This document shows positions 1 through 10,820 of a stretch of 64,000 nt of DNA, in pieces. How positions within the stretch are numbered: the first letter of the stretch is position 1; the number at the start of each line of letters is the position of its first letter. A program made the position numbers and the translations under genes. Under the pieces are notes generated by a model. The model was not told the origin of the DNA, ran no database searches, and was given only the letters and a program-made list of their open reading frames with translations. Origin of the DNA: Microlunatus sagamiharensis (lineage in GTDB: Bacteria > Actinomycetota > Actinomycetes > Propionibacteriales > Propionibacteriaceae); the NCBI RefSeq assembly GCF_900105785.1, contig NZ_LT629799.1, positions 3,100,001 through 3,164,000 on the forward strand, in the 5' to 3' direction.

Positions 1-297
1 CGGGTCCTGCGCGGCACCCCGCCGCAGCAGGCGATCGACGCCCCGCGGCTCAACGCGCTGCCCGACCTCGTCCGCCTCGAGCCGGGCTTCGACGCCGCCG
101 TCCTCGAGGGACTCGCGCTCGCCGGCGTCCCCACCGCGGTCGCCGACGGCCTCGACCCGTACTTCGGCGGGGTGTCCGCGATCAGCACCGGCGGTGCGGG
201 GTCGGACCCGCGGCGGAGCGGCCACGCGTGGCTTCTGCCTCCGCTCCGCTCCGGCGCGGCCGACGCTCTGACCCTCCGCCTTCCTCCCTCCCGCTGA
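1..297 (+). CDS. Gamma-glutamyltransferase-like protein, C-terminal end (partial)
   Basis: The gene enters from the left edge; the last 98 codons are visible, ending in TGA at 295-297. The translation holds AIDAPRLN, LVRLEPGF, DPYFGGVSA and GSDPRRSGH, which resemble the end of the small subunit of gamma-glutamyltranspeptidase-family (Ntn-hydrolase) proteins; the catalytic Thr would lie upstream of the window. Family members usually end soon after the DPRR(S/D)G segment. Here about 25 further residues (WLLPPLRSG onward) are encoded by DNA that is part of a long inverted repeat, so this tail may be secondary. Family assignment is by motif recall only. Confidence 0.65.
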   Translation, partial: RVLRGTPPQQAIDAPRLNALPDLVRLEPGFDAAVLEGLALAGVPTAVADGLDPYFGGVSAISTGGAGSDPRRSGHAWLLPPLRSGAADALTLRLPPSR

Positions 298-351
298 CGA
301 CGGAGAAGCGTGTCGTCAGCGTCCGGTCGTCCAGGCGGAGGCGCGTCGGCC
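258..351. repeat. Composite three-tier inverted repeat
   Basis: Three nested stems share one centre: GGCCGACGC (258-266) with GCGTCGGCC (343-351), CCTCCGCCT (273-281) with AGGCGGAGG (333-341), and CGCTGACGAC (292-301) with GTCGTCAGCG (312-321). All three are perfect. The inner arm contains the stop codon of the upstream gene. It could be a terminator or a palindromic repeat inserted into the gene end. Confidence 0.7.
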
Positions 352-449
352 GGCGAAAGCCGGGTTCGCTGACGCGCCGATCTGCGTCCTGGTCCAAGCG
401 CGAGGGGTTCACGGACGGTTGGGCACATTTGAGCGTCTCCGGCGGCCTC

Positions 450-455
450 TAGGGT
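450..455 (+). promoter_or_regulatory. Leaderless -10 box for treY
   Basis: TAGGGT lies 7 bases before the GTG at 463 and there is no Shine-Dalgarno sequence, as expected for an actinobacterial leaderless transcript. No convincing -35 box was seen. Confidence 0.5.
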
Positions 456-462
456 TCTCGGC

Positions 463-2739
463 GTGACCGCGAACGTGCCCAGCTCGACCTACCGGCTCCA
501 GATCACCGGGTCCTTCACCCTCGACCACGCCGCCGAGGAGACCGCGTACCTGCGCGACCTCGGTGTCGGCGCCGTCTACTGCTCGCCGCTGCTGCAGGCC
601 GCGAGCGGCTCCGACCACGGCTACGACACCGTCGACCCGACGCGGGTCGACGCCGACCGGGGCGGGGCGGAGCAGCTGGACGCGCTGCTGGCCCGTGCGC
701 AGGACGAGGGCCTCGGGGTCGTCGTCGACATCGTCCCCAACCACCTCGGCATCGAGGAGCCCTCGGAGAACCCGGCCTTCTTCGACGTGCTGCGCCTCGG
801 CCAGGACTCGCCCTACGCGCCCTGGTTCGACATCGACTGGAGCGCCAACGGCGGCCGCCTGCTCCTGCCCGTGCTCGGCGACGACGCCGTGCTGAGCGTC
901 GAGGACGGCGAGCTGCGCTACTACGACCACCGCTTCCCGCTCGCTCCGGGCACCTGGGTCGAGGGCGACCCCGACGAGACGGCCGACGCGGTGCACGCGC
1001 GCCAGCACTACGAGCTCGCGCACTGGACGCGGGCCAACGAGGAGCTGAACTACCGCCGCTTCTTCGCCGTCACCACGCTCGCGGGCGTCCGGCAGGAGGA
1101 CCCGGAGGTCTTCTCCGCGACGCACGAGCTCGTCGCGAGCTGGCCGGGCAAGGGCGTGACCGGGCTGCGCGTCGACCACCCCGACGGTCTGGTCGACCCG
1201 GCCGGCTACCTCGCGCAGCTGCGCGACCTCGCGCCGGACGCCTGGATCACCGTCGAGAAGATCCTCGAGCCGGGCGAGGAGCTGCCGCCGTGGCCGGTCG
1301 AGGGCACGACCGGCTACGACGCCATGCGCGAGGTGAACGGGGTCTTCGTCGACCACGAGGCCGAGGCGGGCCTGACCGACCTCTACCGCCGCCTCACCGG
1401 CGACGAGCGCACCCTGGCCGAGCACGTCGAGACCGGCAAGCGGATGGTCGACGAGACCCTGCTGCCCGCCGAGCTGCACCGCATGGCCCGCCTCGTGCCC
1501 GAGGTGCCCGACGCCGAGCCCGCGCTCGCCGAGGTCGCCGTCGCCTTCACCGTCTACCGCTCCTACCTCCCGGCCGGCGCCGAGCACCTCGACGAGGCGC
1601 TGGCGCTCGCCGCGCAGCGCAGGCCCGAGCTCGCCGAGCGGCTCGACGCCCTCAGCCCCCGTCTGCACGACCCCGAGGACGAGCTGGCGAAGCGCATGCA
1701 GCAGCTCTCCGGCGCGACGATGGCCAAGGGCGTCGAGGACACGGCGTACTACCGCTACGCCCGCTTCATCGCGCTCAACGAGGTCGGCGGCGACCCCGAC
1801 GAGGTCGGGATCCCGCTCGCCCGCTTCCACCAGCTGCAGGCGGAGCGCCAGCAGGCACAGCCCCGGTCCATGACGGCGCTCTCCACGCACGACACCAAGC
1901 GCGGCGAGGACGTCCGGGCCCGGCTCGCCGTCCTGACCGAGGTCAGCGACGCGTGGACCCGCTTCGCCGAGCGGGTGCTCGAGGTCAGCACCGTCCCCAA
2001 CCGGGCCTTCGCCTACTTCGTGGCCCAGACGCTCGCGGGCGCGGGCCGGGTCGAGGACGAGCGCATGCATGCCTACGTCGAGAAGGCGATGCGCGAGGCG
2101 TCGGACGGCACCACCTGGACCGAGCCCGACGAGGCCTTCGAGAAGACCGTCCACGCGCTGGTCGACGCCGCGTACGACGGTCCGCTCGGCGACGACTGGG
2201 ACGCCCTCACCGCGCTCCTCGCCGCTCCGGGCTGGTCGAACGCGCTGGGCCAGAAGCTCGTCCAGCTGACCATGCCCGGCGTCCCCGACGTCTACCAGGG
2301 CACCGAGCTCTGGGAGGACTCGCTCGTCGACCCGGACAACCGGCGCCCGGTCGACTACGCGGAGCGGCGCGCGCTGCTCGCCGCCCTCGACACGGCCGAG
2401 GAGCCGCCGGCCGTCGACCGGACGGGCGCGGCCAAGCTCTGGGTCGTCCGCCAGGCGCTGCGGGCCCGGCGCGAGCACCCGGAGCTGTTCACCGGCTACG
2501 ACCCGGTCGCCGCGGACGGCCCGGCGGCCGCCCACCTGGTCGGGTTCGACCGGGGCGGGGCCATCACGCTGGCCACCCGGCTGCCCGTCACGCTCGAGGC
2601 CGAGGGCGGCTGGCGCGGGACGGCCATCACGCTGCCGGAGCGCCGCGTCGACGTGCTGACCGGGCGCGAGCACGAGGGCACCCTCGACGTCGCCGAGGTG
2701 CTCGACCGCTACCCCGTCGCCCTGCTGCTGCCCGTCTGA
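463..2739 (+). CDS. treY: Malto-oligosyltrehalose synthase TreY
   Basis: This cytoplasmic glycoside hydrolase family 13 enzyme converts the reducing-end alpha-1,4 bond of malto-oligosaccharides to the alpha-1,1 bond of trehalose, the first step of the TreY-TreZ route. The 758-residue protein has the usual length. The barrel starts with SSTYRLQ, then YCSPLLQA and VDIVPNHLG. The likely catalytic residues are Asp238 in GLRVDHPDG (nucleophile), Glu265 in VEKILEPGE (acid/base) and Asp477 in LSTHDTKRGED. GTG at 463 is chosen because it fits a leaderless start. Its partner treZ is not adjacent but near 42 kb. The stop lies inside a hairpin shared with the convergent ABC gene. Confidence 0.95.
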   Translation: MTANVPSSTYRLQITGSFTLDHAAEETAYLRDLGVGAVYCSPLLQAASGSDHGYDTVDPTRVDADRGGAEQLDALLARAQDEGLGVVVDIVPNHLGIEEPSENPAFFDVLRLGQDSPYAPWFDIDWSANGGRLLLPVLGDDAVLSVEDGELRYYDHRFPLAPGTWVEGDPDETADAVHARQHYELAHWTRANEELNYRRFFAVTTLAGVRQEDPEVFSATHELVASWPGKGVTGLRVDHPDGLVDPAGYLAQLRDLAPDAWITVEKILEPGEELPPWPVEGTTGYDAMREVNGVFVDHEAEAGLTDLYRRLTGDERTLAEHVETGKRMVDETLLPAELHRMARLVPEVPDAEPALAEVAVAFTVYRSYLPAGAEHLDEALALAAQRRPELAERLDALSPRLHDPEDELAKRMQQLSGATMAKGVEDTAYYRYARFIALNEVGGDPDEVGIPLARFHQLQAERQQAQPRSMTALSTHDTKRGEDVRARLAVLTEVSDAWTRFAERVLEVSTVPNRAFAYFVAQTLAGAGRVEDERMHAYVEKAMREASDGTTWTEPDEAFEKTVHALVDAAYDGPLGDDWDALTALLAAPGWSNALGQKLVQLTMPGVPDVYQGTELWEDSLVDPDNRRPVDYAERRALLAALDTAEEPPAVDRTGAAKLWVVRQALRARREHPELFTGYDPVAADGPAAAHLVGFDRGGAITLATRLPVTLEAEGGWRGTAITLPERRVDVLTGREHEGTLDVAEVLDRYPVALLLPV

Positions 2740-2806
2740 GGCCGCTGCGGCTGGCGAGCCGCGTCTCCCGGTCCCACCGGACCGGGCGACGCGCCTCCCG
2801 GCCTCA
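2737..2806. terminator. Bidirectional hairpin between convergent treY and ABC genes
   Basis: The outer arms TGAGGCC (2737-2743) and GGCCTCA (2800-2806) are perfect and contain the stop codons of both flanking genes. The inner arms 2760-2774 and 2779-2793 form a 15-bp stem with one mismatch and a 4-base loop. There is no T-run, as is common for actinobacterial terminators. Confidence 0.7.
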
Positions 2807-3604
2807 GATGGGGTCCAGCACCCGCTTCAGGAAGGTCCGGGTGCGGGCCTCGCGCGGGTCGGTCAGCACGGCCTCGGGCTCGCCGCGCTCGACGACGACG
2901 CCGCCGTCCATGAACAGCACCTGGTCGGCCACCGAGCGGGCGAAGCGCATCTCGTGCGTGACGACGAGCATGGTCCGGCCGGCGTCGGCCAGGTCCTTCA
3001 TCACGCCCAGCACCTCCCCCACCAGCTCGGGGTCGAGCGCCGACGTCGGCTCGTCGAACAGCAGCAGCTCGGGCTCGAGGGCGAGCGCGCGGGCGATGCC
3101 GACCCGCTGCTGCTGGCCACCGGAGAGCTGGTACGGGTGCTGGTCGGCCTTGCCGCCCAGGCCGACGCTCTCCAGCAGCGCGTGGGCCTGCTCCTCCGCC
3201 TCGGCCCGCGGCTTGCCGTGGGCGACCACCGGGCCCTCGGTGACGTTGCGCAGCACGCTCAGGTGCGGGAAGAGGTTGTGGGCCTGGAAGACCATCGCGC
3301 TCTGCGCCCGCAGCCGCGTCAGGTCCCGCTTCCCGGGACGCGCGGCGTAGTCGAGCTGGACCTCGCCGATGCGCACCGTGCCGGCGTCGGCGGTCTCCAG
3401 GGCGTTCAGGCAGCGCAGCACGGTGGTCTTGCCCGAGCCGGACGGCCCGATCAGGACGGTCACCGACCCCGACGGCACGGTGAAGGCGACGTCGCGCAGC
3501 ACCGCCACCGCGCCGAACGCCTTGGCCAGGCCGGCCACCTCGACGAGCGGCCGGCCGGTGCCGCCCGGCTCGTCGCGCCGCTCGGGTCCCTCGGTCTCGC
3601 TCAT
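2804..3604 (-). CDS. Polar amino-acid ABC transporter ATP-binding protein
   Basis: This is the cytoplasmic ATPase of a GlnQ/HisP-type uptake system, 266 residues, the usual length. Visible motifs are Walker [10 protein letters not shown], the Q-loop near FQAHNLFPH, signature [15 protein letters not shown], Walker [13 protein letters not shown] and the switch His in VVTHEMRFA. The ATG at 3602-3604 gives MSETEG and overlaps the stop of the upstream permease gene as ATGA, implying translational coupling. Longer upstream starts would run antisense through the permease and are rejected. The substrate cannot be read from sequence; the fused binding protein next to it suggests a polar amino acid such as glutamine, glutamate or cystine. 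Confidence 0.93.
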   Translation of the reverse strand: MSETEGPERRDEPGGTGRPLVEVAGLAKAFGAVAVLRDVAFTVPSGSVTVLIGPSGSGKTTVLRCLNALETADAGTVRIGEVQLDYAARPGKRDLTRLRAQSAMVFQAHNLFPHLSVLRNVTEGPVVAHGKPRAEAEEQAHALLESVGLGGKADQHPYQLSGGQQQRVGIARALALEPELLLFDEPTSALDPELVGEVLGVMKDLADAGRTMLVVTHEMRFARSVADQVLFMDGGVVVERGEPEAVLTDPREARTRTFLKRVLDPI

Positions 3605-5073
3605 CGGGCCACGTACCTCTCCAGCCGGTGCTCGAGCCGGCCCTGGGCGAAGGACAGCACCAGGCAGATCACCCAGTAGTACGCCGCGGCGACGCCGTAC
3701 AGCGCGAAGAACTTGAAGGTCGGCGCCGCCGCGACCTGGGCCACCCGCAGCAGCTCGGTGACCAGCACGACCGAGGCGAGCGAGGTGTCCTTGACCAGGG
3801 AGATCAGGGTGTTCGACAGCGGCGGCACGGCCGTGCGGGCCGCCTGCGGCAGCACGATGCGCCGCAGCGTGGTCGTGTAGCCCATCCCGACCGTCTGCGC
3901 CGCCTCCCACTGCCCGCGGGGCACCGACAGGATCGCGGCCCTGATGATCTCGGCCGCGTACCCGCCGACGTTCAGGCTGAAGGCGATGACGGCCGCCGTG
4001 AACGGGTTGAAGGTCAACCCGATCGCCGGCAGGCCGTAGAAGATCAGGAAGAGCTGGACCAGCAGCGGGGTCCCGCGGATCAGCGAGATGTAGACCCGCG
4101 CCACCTGCGAGACCACCGCGACCCGCGAGAGCCGCATCAGGGCGACGACCAGGGCGATGGCGAGGCCGATCACGAAGCTGATCGCGGTCAGCGGGATGGT
4201 GGCCTTGAGCGCGGCGAGGGCCATCGGGCCCGCCGTCTGCTTCACGAGCTCCCAGGTCGACTGCTGGGCCGCCGCCTGCGCGGGCGCCTCGGGCGAGGCC
4301 TCGCCCGAGCTGACGTCCTCGCCGAAGTACTTCTCCGAGATCTGCGTGAGCTGGCCGTCGGCGCGGACCTGGCCCAGCGCCGTGTTCACCGCGTCGCGCA
4401 GGGAGGTGTCGCCCTGGCGCATCGCGAAGACCTGCTCGCTCGTGTCGCCGGTCTTGGCCGCGATCTTGACGCTGGTGTCACCGGTGGTCTTGGCGTACTC
4501 GGCGACGGCGAGGTTGTCGTTGACCGTCGCGTCGACCCGGCCCTGCTTGACCAGCGTGACCGCCTGGGTGAAGCCCTCGACGGCCTGCACCTCGGCGCCG
4601 GCGTCCTCGGCCACCTGGGCCCAGTTGCTCGTCGAGCTCTGCGCGGTCGTCTTGCCCTTGAGGTCGGCGAGGCTGGTGATCGAGTCGTCGTCGGCGCGCG
4701 TGACGATGACGCCGTCGGAGACCGTGTAGGGCTCCGAGAGCGCGTACGTGGCCTCGCGCTGCGCGTTCTTGGTGACCTGGTTGGCGACGAGGTCGAAGCG
4801 GTCGGACTGCAGGCTCGCGAAGATCGAGTCGAAGGGGGCCTCGACGAACTCGGTGCGCAGCCCCATCTTGGCCGCGACGGCGTCGATGACCTCGACGTCG
4901 TAGCCGGTCAGCACGTTGGTGCTGGGGTCGTGGTAGGTGAACGGCGAGTAGGTGCCCTCGGTGCCGACCCTCAGCACACCGGACTCACGGACCTTGTCCA
5001 GCGTCGTCTCCGGAGCGCCGGACGAGCAGGCGCTCGCCAGCAGGCCCACCACCAGGGCGAGCAGCAGTCCCAC
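3601..5073 (-). CDS. Fused amino-acid ABC substrate-binding lipoprotein and permease
   Basis: One 490-residue chain carries an N-terminal signal with lipobox-like LLASAC, a SBP_bac_3 binding domain at about residues 25-255 ([31 protein letters not shown]) and a His/Glu/Gln-type permease domain at about 270-490 with several membrane helices, [11 protein letters not shown] and the EAA-like loop [12 protein letters not shown]. Such fusions are known, for example Lactococcus GlnP. It forms an operon with the ATPase at 2804-3604. The start is uncertain: GTG at 5073 has no close ribosome-binding site, whereas an in-frame ATC at 5085, preceded 8 bases upstream by GGGA, would add Ile-Arg-Arg-Val and a typical basic signal n-region. 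Confidence 0.9.
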   Translation of the reverse strand: MGLLLALVVGLLASACSSGAPETTLDKVRESGVLRVGTEGTYSPFTYHDPSTNVLTGYDVEVIDAVAAKMGLRTEFVEAPFDSIFASLQSDRFDLVANQVTKNAQREATYALSEPYTVSDGVIVTRADDDSITSLADLKGKTTAQSSTSNWAQVAEDAGAEVQAVEGFTQAVTLVKQGRVDATVNDNLAVAEYAKTTGDTSVKIAAKTGDTSEQVFAMRQGDTSLRDAVNTALGQVRADGQLTQISEKYFGEDVSSGEASPEAPAQAAAQQSTWELVKQTAGPMALAALKATIPLTAISFVIGLAIALVVALMRLSRVAVVSQVARVYISLIRGTPLLVQLFLIFYGLPAIGLTFNPFTAAVIAFSLNVGGYAAEIIRAAILSVPRGQWEAAQTVGMGYTTTLRRIVLPQAARTAVPPLSNTLISLVKDTSLASVVLVTELLRVAQVAAAPTFKFFALYGVAAAYYWVICLVLSFAQGRLEHRLERYVAR

Positions 5074-5185
5074 GACGCGTCTGATGGCCGGTCTCCCTCG
5101 GTGCGGACGTTCCCGGGTGTCCTACCCGGGATTGCTCGACCGTAGCCGACCGGGAGCCTCGTCCGGGGGGTGGTCCGCGGCAGCG

Positions 5186-5230
5186 CCGCCCGCGCCGACC
5201 GGGCCGACCGCACCGACCGGGCCGACCGGG
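5186..5230. repeat. Five tandem 9-bp units just downstream of the GNAT gene
   Basis: The units CCGCCCGCG, CCGACCGGG, CCGACCGCA, CCGACCGGG and CCGACCGGG follow each other without gaps. They lie between the ABC transporter gene and the GNAT stop codon at 5238. Replication slippage is the simplest origin. Confidence 0.75.
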
Positions 5231-5237
5231 TGCGGGT

Positions 5238-5948
5238 TCAGGAGGGCAGCAGCACCGTGGTGCGCGTCCCGACCGGGCGGAAACCCAGCCGGCGACCCAG
5301 GGCCGCTGCGGCCACGTCGTCGCCGCGGGTGCGCCACTGCGCCACCAGACCGGAGTCGAGCGCGTCGTTCAGCGCCAGGGCGCCGGCGAGGAGCCCGTGG
5401 CCCTCCCGCCGCAGCGACGGCGGCGTGAGCACGCCGAGGTCGGCGAGGATTCCCTGCTGCTCGGCGTAGCCGGAGCCCGACACCGGGGCCTCCCGGTCGT
5501 CGAGCACCACGAAGCGCTGCGCCAGGGCACCGAGGCCCACCTGCGTCACGTCGTCGGGCGGGCACTCGCGCTCGAGGTCGTGCACGGCCTGCGGGTCGTC
5601 GGCCACCACCGCCGACTCCAGCTGGGGGTGCTCCACGTACGCGTCCGCGAACGCCAGCACCGACTCCTCCACGAGCCGGCCCCCGATGGCCCCGTCGGGG
5701 CCCTGCCCGGCCAGCCGCAGGAGGCCGGTGCCCGAGGCCAGGGTGACGTCGTCGACGTCCGTCGCGCGGTCCAGCAGCCAGCCGGGCCCGACCAGCACGC
5801 GGTGCTCCCACAGGGCCACGTACGCCACGCGCTCGGGGTTGGTCCGCGTCAGCCTCTCCCCCGGCTCCTCGAAGGAGAAGGCGTCGTCGAGCAGCCCGAG
5901 CCCGCGCGCCCAGGCCAGCTCCACGATCGCCCGCGTCCCGTCGTCCAC
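5238..5948 (-). CDS. GNAT-family N-acetyltransferase
   Basis: The 236-residue product ends with AALGRRLGFRPVGTR, the acetyl-CoA-binding helix and last strand of the GNAT fold, and has a short DDVAAAALG segment before it. The N-terminal part is divergent and the substrate is unknown. Two in-frame GTG codons are possible, at 5954 and 5948; the second is preferred because it lies 7 bases after a TAGGCT -10 box and fits leaderless transcription. It stands alone between the amino-acid ABC operon, on the same strand downstream, and tuf, whose terminator hairpin lies upstream. Confidence 0.7.
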   Translation of the reverse strand: MDDGTRAIVELAWARGLGLLDDAFSFEEPGERLTRTNPERVAYVALWEHRVLVGPGWLLDRATDVDDVTLASGTGLLRLAGQGPDGAIGGRLVEESVLAFADAYVEHPQLESAVVADDPQAVHDLERECPPDDVTQVGLGALAQRFVVLDDREAPVSGSGYAEQQGILADLGVLTPPSLRREGHGLLAGALALNDALDSGLVAQWRTRGDDVAAAALGRRLGFRPVGTRTTVLLPS

Positions 5949-5955
5949 ACCCACG

Positions 5956-5961
5956 AGCCTA
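5956..5961 (-). promoter_or_regulatory. Leaderless -10 box for the GNAT gene
   Basis: On the minus strand TAGGCT is followed after 7 bases by GTG at 5948, with no Shine-Dalgarno sequence between them. Confidence 0.5.
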
Positions 5962-6020
5962 GGGAGTCGCGGCTGCGCGGACGACCCGTGGACGACCGCG
6001 GCTGGAGTCGTCCGGGACGC

Positions 6021-6054
6021 AGCAAGGCCCCGGGTCGAGACCCGGGGCCTTGCT
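6021..6054 (-). terminator. tuf terminator hairpin
   Basis: A perfect 16-bp inverted repeat (6021-6036 with 6039-6054) begins 27 bases after the tuf stop codon. The stem is long and GC-rich with a tiny loop, and there is no clear U-run. Confidence 0.85.
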
Positions 6055-6080
6055 GGATGGTGCTCTGGGACTGCGTCAGA

Positions 6081-7274
6081 TCACTTGAGGATCTTGGTGA
6101 CGCGACCGGCACCGACCGTACGACCACCCTCGCGGATGGCGAACTTCAGCTCCTCCTCCATGGCGATCGGCTGGATCAGCTGAACGCTCATGTCGGTGTT
6201 GTCGCCCGGCATGACCATGTCGGTGCCCTCGGGGAGGTTCACCACACCGGTCACGTCGGTGGTGCGGAAGTAGAACTGCGGGCGGTAGTTGTTGAAGAAC
6301 GGGGTGTGACGGCCACCCTCCTCCTTCGACAGGATGTAGACGCGCGCCTCGAAGTCCGTGTGCGGGGTCGTGGTGCCCGGCTTGATGACGACCATGCCGC
6401 GCTCGACGTCCTCGCGCTTGGTGCCACGGAGCAGGAGGCCGACGTTCTCGCCCGCCTGGCCCTCGTCGAGGAGCTTGCGGAACATCTCGACGCCGGTGAC
6501 CGTGGTGGTCTGCTTGGTCGTGCGGATGCCGATGATGTCGACGGTCTCGTTGACCTTGACGATGCCGCGCTCGATGCGGCCGGTGATGACGGTGCCACGA
6601 CCGGTGATCGTGAAGACGTCCTCGACGGGCATGAGGAACGGCTTGTCGATCTCGCGCTCCGGCTGCGGGATGTGGCTGTCCACGGCCGCCATGAGCTCCA
6701 TGATCGACTCGCCCCACTTGGCGTCGCCGTTCAGGGCCGGGAAGGCCGCGACCTTGACGACGGGGATGTCGTCGCCGTCGTACTCGTACTCGCTGAGGAG
6801 CTCACGGACCTCGAGCTCGACGAGCTCCAGGATCTCCTCGTCGTCGACCATGTCGCACTTGTTGAGTGCCACGACGATGGCCGGCACGCCGACCTGGCGG
6901 GCGAGCAGCACGTGCTCACGGGTCTGCGGCATCGGGCCGTCGGTGGCGGCGACCACGAGGATCGCGCCGTCCATCTGGGCCGCACCGGTGATCATGTTCT
7001 TGATGTAGTCCGCGTGACCGGGGCAGTCGACGTGCGCGTAGTGCCGGTTCTCGGTCTGGTACTCGACGTGCGCGATCGAGATCGTGATGCCGCGCTGACG
7101 CTCTTCGGGCGCCTTGTCGATCTGGTCGAACGCCGACGCCTGGTTCAGGTTCGGGTACTTGTCGTGCAGCACCTTGGTGATCGCCGCGGTCAGCGTGGTC
7201 TTGCCGTGGTCGATGTGCCCGATGGTGCCGATGTTGACGTGCGGCTTGGTCCGCTCGAACTTGGCCTTGGCCAC
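6081..7274 (-). CDS. tuf: Translation elongation factor EF-Tu
   Basis: EF-Tu delivers aminoacyl-tRNA to the ribosome as a GTP complex. The 397-residue length is typical. G motifs are GHIDHGKTT near residue 18, DCPGHADY and NKCDM, and the C-terminal barrel ends with [15 protein letters not shown]. The GTG at 7272-7274 is preceded 8 bases upstream by AAGGAG. It is the last gene of the rpsL-rpsG-fusA-tuf cluster, separated from fusA by 164 bases that hold two inverted repeats and a TTGACA hexamer, so tuf may also have its own promoter. Confidence 0.98.
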   Translation of the reverse strand: MAKAKFERTKPHVNIGTIGHIDHGKTTLTAAITKVLHDKYPNLNQASAFDQIDKAPEERQRGITISIAHVEYQTENRHYAHVDCPGHADYIKNMITGAAQMDGAILVVAATDGPMPQTREHVLLARQVGVPAIVVALNKCDMVDDEEILELVELEVRELLSEYEYDGDDIPVVKVAAFPALNGDAKWGESIMELMAAVDSHIPQPEREIDKPFLMPVEDVFTITGRGTVITGRIERGIVKVNETVDIIGIRTTKQTTTVTGVEMFRKLLDEGQAGENVGLLLRGTKREDVERGMVVIKPGTTTPHTDFEARVYILSKEEGGRHTPFFNNYRPQFYFRTTDVTGVVNLPEGTDMVMPGDNTDMSVQLIQPIAMEEELKFAIREGGRTVGAGRVTKILK

Positions 7275-7356
7275 TGCTGGGGCTCCTTCTAGGTGTTCGC
7301 CGCGCGTTCGCGCGGCGCATTCTGGGTGACTGGCTGGTTGCCGGTTCTGACCCGGC

Positions 7357-7362
7357 TGTCAA
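7357..7362 (-). promoter_or_regulatory. Possible -35 box for a separate tuf promoter
   Basis: Minus-strand TTGACA is an exact -35 consensus, 83 bases upstream of the tuf start. No TAnnnT hexamer was seen at 16-18 bases, so this is weak. Confidence 0.25.
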
Positions 7363-7367
7363 GTTTT

Positions 7368-7409
7368 CCCGCCCGTACGGCTCAGGTCAAACCGAGCCGT
7401 ACGAGCGGG
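7368..7409 (-). terminator. Hairpin in the fusA-tuf spacer
   Basis: Arms 7368-7383 and 7394-7409 form a 16-bp stem with one mismatch and a 10-base loop. On the minus strand it is followed by GGAAAACTTGACA. It could end part of the fusA transcription or protect a processed end. Confidence 0.6.
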
Positions 7410-7412
7410 GGC

Positions 7413-7432
7413 GGCGTCCGCGCGCGGACGCC
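7413..7432 (-). terminator. Perfect 20-bp palindrome after fusA
   Basis: GGCGTCCGCG followed directly by CGCGGACGCC, 6 bases past the fusA stop codon. Together with the next hairpin it makes a tandem structure in the fusA-tuf spacer. Confidence 0.5.
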
Positions 7433-7438
7433 GGTGGC

Positions 7439-9532
<2,094 letters not shown>

Positions 9533-9653
9533 GAAGGTGGCTACTCAACCTCTCGTGTGCTCGTGGGTGCCGGTGGGTGCTGTCCAGGGACAGCGTCGCG
9601 GAGGGTGAATTTGTTCCGCAGCCGGCGTGGAAGGGCGCTACCCGGACGGCCCA

Positions 9654-9680
9654 GGGGCGCACGGCAGAGCCGTACGCCCC
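9654..9680 (-). terminator. Hairpin between rpsG and fusA
   Basis: Arms 9654-9665 and 9669-9680 form a 12-bp stem with one mismatch and a 3-base loop, 7 bases after the rpsG stop codon. In the middle of an operon it more likely attenuates transcription or marks RNA processing than fully terminates. Confidence 0.5.
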
Positions 9681-9687
9681 CGGCGCG

Positions 9688-10158
9688 TCACCAGCGGTAG
9701 TGCGCGAACGCCTTGTTGGCCTCGGCCATCTTGTGGGTGTCCTCGCGGCGCTTGACCGCGGCACCCAGACCGTTCGAGGCGTCGAGGATCTCGTTCATCA
9801 GACGCTCGGCCATCGTCTTCTCGCGACGGGCGCGGGAGAAGCTGACCAGCCAGCGCATGGCCAGCGTGGTCGCGCGGGCCGGCTTGACCTCGATCGGCAC
9901 CTGGTAGGTCGCACCACCGACGCGGCGGCTCTTGACCTCCAGCGCCGGGCGGACGTTGTCCAGCGCGCGCTTGAGCGTCTGCACCGGGTCGATGCCCGTC
10001 TTGGTGCGGGTGCCTTCCATGGCGGTGTAGACGATGCCCTGCGCGACGGTCTTCTTGCCGTCCTGCAGGATCTTGCTCACGAGCTGGCTGACCAGCGGCG
10101 AGCCGTAGACCGGGTCGGCCGGGAGCGGCCGCTTCGGGGCGGGACCCTTGCGGGGCAT
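9688..10158 (-). CDS. rpsG: 30S ribosomal protein S7
   Basis: S7 nucleates assembly of the 3' domain of 16S rRNA. The 156-residue product has the usual bacterial length, starts [10 protein letters not shown] and includes [12 protein letters not shown] and [12 protein letters not shown]. The ATG shares one base with the rpsL stop (TAATG), so the two genes are translationally coupled. Confidence 0.98.
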   Translation of the reverse strand: MPRKGPAPKRPLPADPVYGSPLVSQLVSKILQDGKKTVAQGIVYTAMEGTRTKTGIDPVQTLKRALDNVRPALEVKSRRVGGATYQVPIEVKPARATTLAMRWLVSFSRARREKTMAERLMNEILDASNGLGAAVKRREDTHKMAEANKAFAHYRW

Positions 10159-10529
10159 TACTTCTCCTTCTTGGCGCCGTAGCGGCTGCGGGCCTGCTTG
10201 CGGTTCTTGACGCCCTGGGTGTCGAGCGTGCCGCGGATGATCTTGTAGCGCACACCCGGCAGGTCCTTCACGCGACCGCCGCGCACGAGCACCATCGAGT
10301 GCTCCTGCAGGTTGTGGCCGACGCCGGGGATGTAGGCGGTGACCTCGACACCCGAGCTCAGTCGGACACGCGCCACCTTCCGGAGCGCCGAGTTCGGCTT
10401 CTTCGGCGTGGTCGTGTACACCCGGGTGCACACGCCCCGGCGCTGGGGCGAACCCTTGAGGGCCGGCGTCTTGGTCTTGGAGACCTTGTCCTGCCGGCCC
10501 TTGCGGACGAGCTGCTGAATGGTGGGCAC
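10158..10529 (-). CDS. rpsL: 30S ribosomal protein S12
   Basis: S12 sits at the decoding centre and controls translational accuracy. The 123-residue protein starts at GTG 10527-10529 ([11 protein letters not shown]). It carries [11 protein letters not shown] and [12 protein letters not shown]; both loops, including the lysines altered in streptomycin-resistant mutants, look wild type. A leader of about 190 bases separates it from a strong promoter match at 10724-10752. First gene of rpsL-rpsG-fusA-tuf. Confidence 0.98.
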   Translation of the reverse strand: MPTIQQLVRKGRQDKVSKTKTPALKGSPQRRGVCTRVYTTTPKKPNSALRKVARVRLSSGVEVTAYIPGVGHNLQEHSMVLVRGGRVKDLPGVRYKIIRGTLDTQGVKNRKQARSRYGAKKEK

Positions 10530-10723
10530 CGCGTCGATTCTCTTTCTGTTCTCCAGCAAAGTGGTCTGTGTTCCTCGCGCACCGCAGGGCATCGCCCACG
10601 GCACGGGTGCGACCACCTGCACTGGTCGACGTCCCTGCAGGAGGGCCCGGAGGCCTTCGTCGAGGGAGTCGCAGCCATGGAGCTCGCGCGAGAGGTCGGG
10701 CAAGCCCGAACACACAAGGGATT

Positions 10724-10752
10724 AGGTTATCCCGCCAGTCCAAAGGGGTCAA
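10724..10752 (-). promoter_or_regulatory. Promoter of the rpsL operon
   Basis: On the minus strand TTGACC (10747-10752), a 17-base spacer and TAACCT (10724-10729) match the primary sigma factor consensus. The same two hexamers with the same spacing lie upstream of rpoB. Transcription would start near 10717. Confidence 0.75.
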
Positions 10753-10776
10753 AGTAGGCCATCCGGACCCCCGGTC

Positions 10777-10798
10777 GCGCGCCCTCCCTCCGGCGCGC
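10777..10798 (-). terminator. Hairpin after the MOSC gene
   Basis: GCGCGCC (10777-10783) pairs with GGCGCGC (10792-10798) across an 8-base loop, 23 bases past the MOSC stop codon and just upstream of the rpsL promoter. Confidence 0.45.
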
Positions 10799-10820
10799 CG
10801 CCCGCTCGCCGGGGCCCGGC

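Noticed and set aside
409-2673. Long open frame antisense to treY
   Set aside because: It mirrors the treY codons; high GC keeps antisense frames open. Its sequence is low-complexity Arg/Gly/Val/Leu with no family motif.
10530-10715. Extension of rpsL upstream to 10715
   Set aside because: S12 is 123 residues and the family start MPTIQQL is at 10529; the extension would run through the operon leader.
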